DNA of 22,995 nt from Apostichopus californicus (Eukaryota > Echinodermata > Holothuroidea > Aspidochirotida > Stichopodidae), in the NCBI GenBank assembly GCA_020650975.1, contig JAIPMN010013543.1:2922-25916 (forward strand), read 5' to 3'. Made by a program: the position numbers and the translations under genes. This document shows, piece after piece, positions 1 through 11,200 of this stretch (position 1 is its first letter; every line of letters starts with the position of its first letter). Below the pieces are notes generated by a model. The model had not been told where the DNA came from. It ran no database searches and saw only the letters and a program-made list of their open reading frames with translations.

Positions 1-441
1 CATGCTTGTTGAAATTAATAGACAATTTAGTGTCTCAGTGTGTGTGATAACTATTGGAGGGCATGCTTGTTGAAATTAATAGACAATTTAGTGCCTCAGT
101 GTGTGTGATAACTATTGGAGGGCATGCTTGTTGAAATTAATAGACAATTTAGTGTCTCAGTGTGTGTGATACCTATTGGAGGGTATGCTTGTTGAAATTA
201 ATAGACAATTTAGTGTCTCAGTGTGTGTGATTACTATTGGAGGGCATGCTTGTTGAAATTAATAGACAATTTAGTGCCTCAGTGTGTGATAACTATTGGA
301 GGGCATGCTTGTTGAAATTAATAGACAATTTAGTGTCTCAGTGTGTATGATTACTATTGGAGGGCATGCTTGTTGAAATTAATAGACAATTTAGTGCCTC
401 AGTGTGTGTGATTACTATTGGAGGGCATGCTTGTTTAAATT
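1..441. repeat. 61-bp tandem repeat, seven copies plus a partial one
   Basis: Units start at 1, 62, 123, 184, 245, 304 and 365, each opening with catgcttgttgaaattaata (the fourth with tatgcttg), with a truncated eighth at 426. Copies differ by single bases (gtctcag or gcctcag, ataac or attac) and the fifth is 59 bp because one GT is lost from a short (GT)n run. The array touches the window edge and may continue to the left. It lies in the intron before the first visible exon. No coding capacity. Confidence 0.97.
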
Positions 442-2131
442 TGACCATGTGTTACCATTATTTGAATGTCTAGCATATTTAAGGGCAATACTAATGATAT
501 TTTAGTTTGAGTTTAAAATACCTCTGTGCATGTGCTATGATAAATTGTTTCATTTAAAATGTGACAAAAAAGCACAAAGAGACATAGTTTTCTGGTTTTC
601 ACATGTCAGTAGTAAAACAATGGAATCGCCCATCTATGCACACAATTAGCCGGTATTGCAATATACAGTAACTTAAGCAGTTAATAACAATAAATTTTGT
701 CAGGCCTGATCCTTGCCTGCAAATTGGGCTTACCAATTACTATAAACTTCTGGTATGTCTGTGCCAAGTGTGTTGATACTTTTTTAATTCTTTGCCTCAA
801 GTATACAGAATCTTTGCGATGTCTGTTATGTGTGTGTGTTCATATATATGTAGGTGTGTGTGAGGTGCGCCAACTTGAAAACTCTTCTAACTTAAAAAAG
901 TAAATGTGGTTGAACTGTATACTTGGTACGTGGATCCACCTTAGTGAGTACAAGAACCCTTTTGCTCTCTGTGGCAGTCGAAAGTCAATTGAGGTCAAGA
1001 GAGGTCAACCTCTGAAAATTCTCCTTCTTGAGTAGCAGTTCAACTCCATTTTGGTCTATGGAGGTCAAAGGTCTTCAGGTCAAAATATGAACACATTGCG
1101 TGCAGTCTAATATTAAGATTGTTTCATATAAAACTTAGTAACGAATCACTAAGTCTGTTGGCTTTCTGGTTTATGAAACAGACCTCTTGAGATTCTCAAC
1201 ATCTCATGCCATAATTGCTGCAAGCATAGCTACTTTTCCATTCCTAAAGGTGAGAGAGGTTAAGCTGCAAAGGCAATGAAACTACTCAAAGTGATATGTT
1301 AATTATGTCCTACATAAAGTAAACAGACCAATTTATGTTCATCAATATGTCAAGGGTTCTTGAAGGTGGAAAGGAGTTAGTAGTATCTACTATCCTTATT
1401 AGTGTCTACTAGATAGTGTCTACTACCCTTAGTCATAAACTGGTGTGATATACAATAGCTTGTGATGATAAGAGGCCAAAGGTTCTTTTAAAGGTCAAAG
1501 GTGATAATGATCTTCTTTGATGTTTCTGTGTGGGTTAGTTCGATCCTTCATTTCTGTGATGTCACCGGTGCTGTGAACCAGATTCCACCAAAAGTAGATG
1601 GGTCAAAACTGTTTAAGGAATAATTTCCCTAACTTTTCACATGTATGTGTTTAAAATTTACTGTATAATTCTGGCAAAATATGTGAAATAATTTATGTAA
1701 GTGCCTCAGAATGCAATCTTCATGTTTCCTTTCACTGTATAAATTTAAGCCATTTTTGTTGCAGATGTGTGGTTAAAAGAAGGGGTGATCATTTTGACTG
1801 TCAAACAGGGGAGCTACATGTACAGTATTTATACCACAGTATGCAAAGTTACTGTATATCCCCATCTCTCTTTCAAGACATAAATGTTGGTTGGGGAGAT
1901 TATTGTTTATGAGAATATTCCTCCATTAGCTTAATAGTAAAAAAATGTATCATTAGGTACATGCCAAAATGTTTAAGGGGCACATGCATTTGCTTTCTTC
2001 GTCCTGCATATTTTTCCTAAATGGCCGTGGCCGTGAGTTAGCAAATATGTAGCATTTTATTGTATGTAGGTCTGGTGTCAAGCTAAGAATGTACTTAAAT
2101 AGCTATAAGGATGATGTGAATGTCATTTCAG
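442..2131 (+). other. Intron, 3' part, upstream of the first visible exon
   Basis: AT-rich sequence without a convincing exon. I looked for a GxxGxGK[ST] Walker A codon pattern that should precede the STDDFF exon and did not find it, so the preceding exon is left of the window. The stretch holds a diverged GGTCA-type repeat at about 925-1095 and a small related patch at 1465-1515 (aggccaaaggttc, aggtcaaaggtg). The rest shows nothing recognisable. It ends in the acceptor tttcag at 2126-2131. Confidence 0.7.
925..1095 (+). repeat. Diverged dispersed copy of the GGTCA repeat
   Basis: Contains ggtacgtggatccaccttag, gagtacaagaaccc, and then gaggtcaagagaggtcaacc and ggaggtcaaaggtc. The same order (trailing gagtacaagaagcc, then ggaggtcaaaggtcat) is found in each unit of the satellite at 10480-11930 and in the copy at 2590-2700, so this is an old single copy of the same family. 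Confidence 0.7.
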
Positions 2132-2259
2132 AGAACTCCTTACTTCAGCGAGTGCCGGTGTTATCCTCAGCACTGATGACTTTTTCATGAAGCGAGATGG
2201 TACTTACGAGTTCATTCCTTACAAGCTGGAAGAAGCTCACCAAAGTACTCAGAGGAAAG
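2132..2259 (+). CDS. N4BP2: N4BP2 exon a: P-loop kinase core with STDDFF
   Basis: Acceptor tttcag at 2126-2131, donor ag|gtaaaa at 2260. The first base completes a codon from the missing upstream exon; the reading then runs [18 protein letters not shown] and ends in STQRK plus one base. VILSTDDFF is the hallmark strand and acidic loop after Walker A in N4BP2 and its short relatives N4BP2L1 and N4BP2L2; in the T4 polynucleotide-kinase-like P-loop family an Asp at this place is catalytic. The following MKRDGTYEF is also typical of this family. Walker A itself is not in this exon. Confidence 0.93.
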
Positions 2260-5200
2260 GTAAAACTTGTAATATATCTTCTGTGATGGCACATGTGTAA
2301 GGGTCTTCATGCATATATGTTTATTTTGTGTTTTCACTTGCAACCAGGATAACTCACACATGATCAGCCTGTATGAAATTCATACTTGGTGGTGAGTATT
2401 CAGCTGATTGCATCATCGGTGAAGGTCAAGGGTCAACTCAATCAAGTCCAGCTTCCATGAAACTCATTCTTGATGTGTGTTCCCTAATGGTGATTCTCAC
2501 TTGCTTTTTAACATCATTCAAGGTCAAAATGTTATTTGAGGTCACTAGTAGCCAAACTATTAAAATCAAGTAAACAAGCTTACAGTACTCAACAAGGAAT
2601 GCTTGGCTTAGATGAACCGTTGGTATGTGGATCCAACTTAGTTAACAAAAGAACCCTGTTGCTTTTGTAGAGGTCAAAGGTCATTTGAGGATATCACTGC
2701 AAGAAGCCCAAGTAGCTATAATAGATTAAAACCTTGGTAATATACTACAAGAACCCCAAGTGACTACATCAGACTAAACTGATATAGATATTTGGGCTTC
2801 TTGCAGTATATTACCTATGTTTTATCTAATATAGTTACTTAGGCTTCATGTAGTGTGTTACCTCAGTTTTATAGTCTTTGTGCAGTTTATTACCTTAGCT
2901 TTAACTATAAAGCTACTTGGGGTTAATGCAATGTATTACCTGCCCTTTTTTGTGTGTAGAATAACTACTATGACATTATCCAGAAATAGTTAATGCAGAC
3001 TTAATGCCAAATCACTAATATCCATGGGCACAGTTCATATTTCACAATCAGAATATTCTATTGTACTAAAGTTGACATTGCAGTATATATGAGAGTGCCT
3101 GTACTACCTATTGTCCTGCTTTCAGTGGTCACAATACCCTGCTCCATTGTATAGATGAATTGATGTATTTGTCAATACCAGAGTGTAACTCTCACAGTGT
3201 GGACAGAAAGTAAAGTAGCATCATTGCAAATCACCAACAGCAACTCTCACCCATATAACTGCCCATTTAAGATGTTAACTGCTTTTTTTAAACATTTTCC
3301 AGATACAAACAAGATGAAGGGAAGTTGTGTACTATTGTTTATTATGTATTCTAAGCAGAGATCTACTCAAACTGTATTAGTGTTTTCATTTGCAATTGTT
3401 TAATATTTAAAAAACTTTTGTATCTGTTGCAGCCAAATGTAAAAAAAAAGTTGTCTCAAATGGTGGAAGAATTGGCTCAAGGGGTCAATAGGTTATCTCA
3501 TTTTGTCTTCATAGGAAATTTGCTACTGATTTATACCAGATGACTGTTAACTTTTCAAAATATTTCCCTGCAGTGTGTAAATAATCTCTTGTAGGCTCTC
3601 AGTTTACTGTAACAAGTCTTAAAGGGATTTGCATTTGGAATTTGAATAACCATTCTATACTGTATATCCTTACCATTGAACTAAATGGTTGATCACGCTT
3701 TGTCAAAATGATAACTTATTCCTGATACCATCCTTATATATTTAGTCCTCTTCATTTTGGTGTGCACAAGTTCATGTATATTAACTTTTGTATCTGTTGC
3801 AGCCAAACATGCGATGGAAAAGGGTATCACTCCTGTCATCATTGATAACACAAATACTCAGCTTTGGGAGATGCAACCATATGCAGCAATGGTGAGTACT
3901 TATGTGATTTATGTAAGTTCCCTTTAAAAGACTAAGGTGATAGTTTCAAGGAGATATATATGTGTTGTGACATTACAACATGAATGTTTCTTGTCATTTT
4001 TACAGGCGGTTACCATGAATTACCATGTGGAAGTAAGAGAACCAAGGACCCCTTGGCGTGAGAAAGTGGGTGAACTTGCAAGGTGAGGTTGTTAATCCTT
4101 AGGATTTAAAAGCATATTAGTGTGGCAGACAATGTGACAAAAAGAAAACTTAAAATAATACCACTAAATAATGCCAGTTGATCAACAGAGAACCCGTGGA
4201 TTGCGGTATCTCGTCTTAAATTGTAGATATTTCTTGGACCTTTGAACTCTTCATTGTTCCAAGACATAAAATGGTATGTGATGCTTGTTGAAGCACATAC
4301 TGGCTTTAAGAATGAAGTTCAGGGGAACATTTATTTTATGAACAAGATAACTTAAGAAGTCTAGGTTGGGTGAAGAACATACTTAATGTATGGCTTTAAG
4401 AAGGAAGTTCAGGGGAACATTTATTTTATGAACAAGTAGGGTTGGGCGATATTTGTTTTTTAACGTCACGATAAATAGTTCAAAAATTATCGCGATATTT
4501 CGATAATTACGATAATTTTTCCTTGTTGTTTATAGTGTGTTCGCGAACACACTTAAAACATCTGCCGGTTTCCCACCGGTGTTTTCGCGCAGCGAACACA
4601 CCTAGCACGCGTTGCGTGCGAGCATAATGGCGTGGGGTCCAGGGGCCCGCCTTAGGGCCCCGGTGGGGTCAAGGGGTGGAACCCCTTGTGGGGTCAAGGG
4701 GCAAAGGCCCCCGGAAAAATTTAGTATATTTGCGTGTCTGGCGATAAAAATTCGCAGTTGAGGATTCAAAGTACTGACAACTTTTTGAATTTAAATTGTC
4801 ACGAAACTGATGAAAATTTTAAAATGACAAGTTAGAGTAGCTATATTATGTGATAAAATGAAAAGAGATTTAATTTGTCTTACAATCTTTAAAAAGTTTA
4901 ACTTACAAAACTGTCGATATTATGAAACAAAATACGTTCGGCAAAGCCCCGTTTCTAGACTGCCTAACAATGAAGAGCGTGCACTATACGTACATCAGTT
5001 TACAACTGCAGTGTTTAACCCTACTTAAATATCACGGTAGGCTACATGTTCTCCCAGGTACCTTGCCAAACAACCCCCCTGTCTAACACCTGTTTGTTAA
5101 CATTTTTGGCACGTTTCCAAAAAACTTTTCATGGAGTAAACTATTTTGGCTCCACTCTAGAATTAATTAGGTCAGTCAGTAAAGGATCGGAAAAGTTATG

Positions 5201-8200
5201 CGAAATATTATCTTAGACGTTCAAGAAAAGTAGGTAAATATCCCCGTAAGTAAAACACACCTCAAGCCAACCGACTCCTCCGCATGAACAAAACAATCTA
5301 TTCCCCATAATACACGAGGCACAGTCTATACCATACATACATAGCACGATATCAAGGCCCCAATAGCTACAGTATGGCCATCTTTATGAAAGTAAACCTT
5401 GTAATCCAATGTTTTAGGCCACTTGGCATGATTAACTAAATGCTAAATATTGTTTCCATGTCCTTGTAGAAAACGTCAACTTCGCAAAATACAATTTGTT
5501 GGGTTTTTGTTGTTACGTGAAATCCGTAACCGACGAAGTGGTTAAGCTATTTACTATACACTTTACTATGGTAGGATATTAATTTTTCCTTTTTTTGGAA
5601 ATTCTAGAAAATACTTTCTTTCCCCCCTGCTTAACACCAGATGTGGTCTTATGGTTTATTCATAAATGGGTGTACTAAAGCCTTGTTTACATGACATTAG
5701 TTGCATTTAGCACGATATGCCAGTTTCGCGTGAATTTTTTGAAAGTATTTTGCTCGATCTTTCGTAAAATTTGAAAGGTGTACCAACTTACTTTTCTTAC
5801 ACAATTGGTAATTTCTCTGCTGATTTTCAGAGTTTTGTTCTCTATACAGTCAATGTTGTAAAGGACGGGTATTTACGAAGTTCAAAAGTCAGTAAATGAA
5901 GTTGATAAACTTTATTTCTTTTCAACTTTCTTAACCATTGAATGCTAGAATTACATTTACACATAAAACGGAGAAAGGATAATCGCATTTTTTTTCCACA
6001 TTTATTTCAAATTTCTTTCACAAGAAATTATCGTCATTTGTTCAATCCTCAAAAAATATCGTCTTGAAAAAAAATTATCGCGATAATAATAATTTTCGAT
6101 ATATCGCCCAACCCTATGAACAAGCTAACTCAAGAAGTCTAGGTTTGGTGAAGCACATACTTAATGTATGGCTTTAAGAAGGAAGTTCAGGGGAACATTT
6201 ATTTTATGTACAAGCTAACTCAAGAAGTCTAGGTTTGGTGAGGAACATACTCAATGTATGGCTTGAAGAAGGAAGTTCAGGGGAACATTGATTTTATAAA
6301 CAAGCTTTTATTTTATAAACAAGCTTTTATTTTTGAATAATGCTAGAAGCAATTATTCTGGGCACACTGGTGAAATTTGTATTCAATTCCTTTGTACTGT
6401 TTTTGGTTATGATGCTGGAGGCTCATTAACATTTGCAACTGTGCTGTACAATTGCAAGTTGAGGTTTTGATGGTTGTTTGTTTCAAGATTGCTGTACAAT
6501 CGGTTCACACTTAACTTAATTTTCCTATCCTCGTCTTCAGGAGAAACACCCATGGTGTTCCATATGAAAAGATAAGTAGAATGCTTCAACGATTTGAAAG
6601 ACTGGACTCCTTAGCAACATTACTACAATCCACTCACAGTGCAGGAAAGAAAAGAACCGAGCCTCATCATGAGCTTGGAGAAGGAAATGCCAATTACAAA
6701 AGCCCTCAGAGGATGACCTCTAAAACAAAACAAGCACCTGTTTCTGTGAGGAGGGTAACAAAAGACCAAGCCGTAGGAAAAGCATCTGATAAGCAGCACC
6801 CTGGCCACACAACTCACACTGGGAGTGACAAGGCACTCCCTCGGACTGGAATAGTGAAAGAAACTGTGTTTGCTGAAAAAGAGGATTCTCAGTGTACCAA
6901 TGTTCCACTTGAAGGCACACAAAGAAGTGGTAGCAATGGTATGGATGATTGCCTCAGTGAGCAACAGGATGTGATCACAAGTATTCCCCTCGCCTCCTGT
7001 CTCAATGAAAATATCGCAAGCTTTCAAAACAAAGTATCAGCAATGAAGAATATTGATGAAATTTGGAAAAGCTCTGGCAGTGATGACATTTTACCTGTAG
7101 GAAGGCAACACGAGTTAGACAAGGGAGACAAAAATGAGAATGAAAGGAATGAAAAGTTTCCTGGACAAAGTCATGCTGCTGAAAATAATCATACAAATAT
7201 GAACCATGCCAAGGATAAGGTGAACAACACTAAGCAGAATGTTAAAGATACAAGGAGGACGAAAGGTACCCCGGCAGCTGTCAACCCAGAGACAGAAAAG
7301 GGCAATCGTGTTAAACGTTTAATATCATCATCCCTCCATTCCACAAACACCACCCCTGGCAACAACAGTAAGCACCTACAACAAGGAAGCACTGGAAATA
7401 CAAGCCAGGATCAGAGCAGACTTTTAACAAAAACAGGGGACCACTTGCCAGGAGGGCCAGAATTTGCCAAATATTTGACAGCTTCAGAACAAGACAATGA
7501 ATCAGTCCAGGTTCAAGGTCCAACAGACTCTTCGGAAGGGAAGAAGAAGGAAAGTTTGTCAAAGGAAAGGATTCTTGGTTCTGTGAGCTCATCAGATGTG
7601 TCAGTAATGTCAAAGATTAGCAAGAGTCCCTCTTATGGCTCAACTCTTGCCGATGTTTCATCCAATCGTCCTTCAGGTATTCAGAAAGGGAAAGTTAGGA
7701 AGGGAGACAGTACCATAGAGGGAAGGTTGGGTGCATCTGGGCCAACAGCAGCTTACAGAGCACAAGATGGCACTGTGGATGACGGTAACACTTCCAGTGG
7801 AAATACTGAGTATTTTCAGAGCCTTGGATACCTTCCTGCCAAGTTTAGTAGTAAAACTGACTCTCATGGAATTCCAGGCATAAACGTGGACCACAGAAGT
7901 ACTACTACTACTGTTGTAGGGAACAATGAACCGCAGACTCTTGGTTCAGAATGGGAAGAAGCCGGTGCAAGACCAAAGGTCAAAAGGACCATCTCCGAAC
8001 CCGTCGTTCCTTATGCATCAGAAGATCCTGGAACCTTGGTAAATTCACCCATAAGGGCATCTGACATGCAATTCCGCTCTCTTGAAACAGTGCCTAGAAC
8101 GAAAAAAAGAATAAGAAGGGCAGCAACACCTTTTGCCCGAAGAAGTCTTGCTCCAACCTTCTCTGCTCCTGAATTACCAACTTTATCTGAGTCATTGCCA

Positions 8201-11200
8201 TCCAATGGGGAAGTTGCTGGTGATTACAAGGATAAAGATGCCTGTATATCTCCACTTCTCAGTGGTCATTATAAATCAGTAACAGGTGTCAGTGCTCATA
8301 TGGAAAGTGTTAATGAAGGGTCTGCATGTAAAACCAATGTGGCCCACCCTTCAGATAAACCACGAGAGAGTACTAGTGCTCAAGCAGAGGGACCTGTCAC
8401 TGAAGGAGTCCGAAAAAGGCCTGGACATGAACAAGACGGTGTAACTCGACCAAGTCAATTTGATCAAGATTATAAGAACAAGACTCAGCCAATTAAGAGA
8501 ACTGTAGCTCGTTCCTCTAAACAAACTTCACCACCTTTGATCAACGAGGAAACACGGCAGAAGGCTATGAACCTAAATTGGTCTTCCGGTGCTATCAAGA
8601 AAGAAGTTCTGTCACCGCAAGAGGCGGTAATGACTCACAAAAGTCTCAAAAGTATCCCAGAGATGACACACCAGAGTAGTCAGACAGATCCATCTCACTT
8701 TAGAATTCTTGAGAGAGTCACTTCAGCTCACGGCAGTGATTCTCCTGTGCCTGGACACTTCTGGATAAAGACCACCAGTTCAAAACTCTGGGTCGGAGCT
8801 GATGCTAGTGTGTGTAAGGCCGAGGGTAAAGAAACTATACCTCATAGGAGGAAGATTGATAAGAGCAGCATGACAGAGGAGGTTCATGTTGACTTCAGAA
8901 TGTTGCATACCATCTTTCCTCATCTTGAGAAGCAGCAAATCAAGAGTGTCCTTCAAGATTGTCACGGTGATGTGCAGTGGGCAAGTGAAGTTCTTGTTGA
9001 ATTGAGTAACGAGACAGACTATGGGTTAGGCGAAGACAAGATCAAAAATGGTAGAAGCAGGGGGAAGACTCGCTCTACTCCAGGTAACGAGCTGCCAACT
9101 CAATTCCCTAAAGAAGAACAATCATCTCAGACCAGCAGGGCAGACTTGCTTGTGTTAAAAGTCATCAACGATGGTGCAAAGATTGATGAGGAAGATCCTA
9201 ATGTCGATGTGTTGGTGTCTAAAAGATGGATCTCTTCCCCCGTGAGAGCAGCATTAAATGGCGACGATGGTAGATTCATTGAGGCAGAAACAATGACGAG
9301 TTCAGGGGATGAACCAATGCCTGAGTTTGATCAACACTTGGCACAACTTCTCCAAACTTACCCAGACATTCCTTATGCAGAAGTGTGTGAATTGCTTGAA
9401 AGAAATGGAGGTAACTTTGATAGAACAGACTGGGAACTAAAGAAAATGAAGGCCGAGGTCAAGAAAGGATCAGCTCATGCCCACCACGTAAATGAGGATA
9501 TCATCCCAAATAGAAGAAAGCATTTGAAATCAAGTTCACCTGCTCCCAGTGTCAGGTCCAAACAAGAGGCAGCAAGAGATGGCACTGGACTAAGCGAACC
9601 TGCATCAAAAGCTAACCATTCCAAAAATGTGGTCGGCACAGGAGTCGATAGAAGAAATGAGCATGGTAAGAAACCCAGTGTGGTAAAGAAAAAAACAACT
9701 TCCAACAGGTTGAGTGAGGAAGAATCAGCTTCCTTCTCAGATCAGGATGGCTCACATCATCAAAGAGGTAGACGCTCGCAGACCACGGAGGGCCAATCTC
9801 AAGGAGGAACGCATCACAGAAGATCAAGATCACTTCCTCGGAACAAAAGTCCATCTCCCCGACGAGATGAAAAGATAGCCAAAGACGAAAAACTGAAACA
9901 GAAGCCAGCAGCAAAGACAACACATCAACCGCCGAAGTCCGACAACCAACAGAAAGCCCAGAATGCGGTCAGCGGTGACAAGCATCCAAGAAAAGAGAGT
10001 CAATCGAAAGATGGCACAAACCCATCTAAGCAGCCTGGACGAGGAGTGCTGGGAAAGCACCTCGGTGCTAGAGAAGAAGAAATGCGTCTCCCTAATAGAT
10101 ACAACTTCCAGGATTTAAAGAGAAAGCAAAAAATGGAAGAGAGTAGCCAGGTCGATGTTGGAGACCTTCCAGACCTTGAGATGAATGGTCAAGAGAGAAA
10201 TGAGACAGAGGAAGAAAATAGAGGAGAAGCTGCAAGTTTGGTAACATCCAGAGCTACTCCATCTGATTTACTAGATGAAGAGGGGAAAGGAGTTCCGGCG
10301 AGGTTCCATGAAGGCATGACATTTCAATTGGACATGGCATTTGCACTGCAGCTTCAAGAAATCTTTGGTTCTGTTGGATACAACATTGATACAGGTGAGT
10401 TTTTTTCTTCTTTTTGGTTTCAATGATAATCGTAACCTATGCATTCATGATGGCGTTTGTATGGGTGTGTGTGTGAGTGGGTTTGTGACGCCCAGCATGT
10501 AAACACGATATCTCAAGAGGGGAAGGTCAGACCAATTTCATATTTAGTTTGTAGAAGTACCACACTGAGTACAAGAAGCCTATTGTTTTTGGTGGAGGTC
10601 AAAGTTTATTGGGGGTCACCAGGGGTCAAATTGTGAAAACCTTGTAAACTCGATATCTCAAGAAGGGAATCATGGGCAGACCTATTTCATATTTGATGTA
10701 TAAAAGTACAACATTAAGTACAAGAAGCCTATTGTCTTTGGTGGAGGGCAAAGGTCATTTGGGGTCACCAGGGGTCAAATTGTGAAAACCTTGTAAACAT
10801 GATATCTCAAGTAGGGAAAGTCAGACCAACTTCATAATTAGTTTATAGAAGTACCACATTGAGTACAAGAAGCCTATTGCTTATGGTGGAGGTTAAAGGT
10901 CATTTGGGGTCATCAGGGGTCAAATTGTGGAAACCTCGTAAACGTGATATCTCAAGAAAGGAAGCATGGGCAGACTTCATATCTGGTGTGTAGAAGTACC
11001 ACATTGAGTAAAACAAGTCTATTGTTTTTGGTGGAGGTCAAAGGTTATTTGGGGTCACCAGAGGTCAAATTGTGAAAACCTCATAAACGTGATATCTCAA
11101 GAAGGGAATCATGGGCAGACCTTATTTTTGGTGTGTAGGAGTACCACATTTGTGTAAAAGAAGCCTACTGTTCTTGGTGGAGGGCAAAGGTCATTTGGGG

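Larger units (their letters stand above)
2260..3802 (+). other. Intron with several repeat patches
   Basis: Holds GGTCA-type repeats (about 2340-2700), an inverted and tandem repeat cluster (2700-2945), and a duplicated decoy acceptor (3413-3437). 2950-3410 and 3500-3780 show nothing recognisable apart from AT-rich runs. The true acceptor is tctgttgcag ending at 3802. Confidence 0.8.
4290..6328 (+). repeat. 90-bp tandem array, about four copies, interrupted by a transposon
   Basis: Units begin near 4290, 4372, 6150 and 6240 with gaagcacatac or gaagaacatac, and contain ggaagttcaggggaacattt and then acaagctaactcaagaagtc. The second unit is cut after gaacaag (4436) by the inserted element and resumes at 6117. 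The last unit decays into a short duplication, attttataaacaagctttt at 6289 and again at about 6308. Confidence 0.88.
4083..6540 (+). other. Intron split by a tandem array and a hAT transposon
   Basis: 4083-4289 and 6329-6540 show nothing beyond intron sequence. The middle is a 90-bp tandem array (4290-6328) interrupted by a transposon (4437-6116). Ends in a pyrimidine-rich tract and gtcttcag at 6540. Confidence 0.85.

Noticed and set aside
1..441. CRISPR-like array
   Set aside because: Direct repeats are contiguous with no unique spacers; this is a simple tandem repeat in an animal genome.
697..903. 68-residue forward frame in the first intron
   Set aside because: AT-rich intron with a (TG)n run; no splice signals or resemblance to any family.
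6623..10060. Many reverse-strand open frames of 60-134 residues opposite the large exon
   Set aside because: They are shadows of the long coding exon on the other strand, with no domains or splice logic.
6581..10426. Start of the protein at the ATG at 6581
   Set aside because: The frame continues upstream through an acceptor at 6540 into kinase exons; residues [13 protein letters not shown] before this Met belong to the conserved domain.
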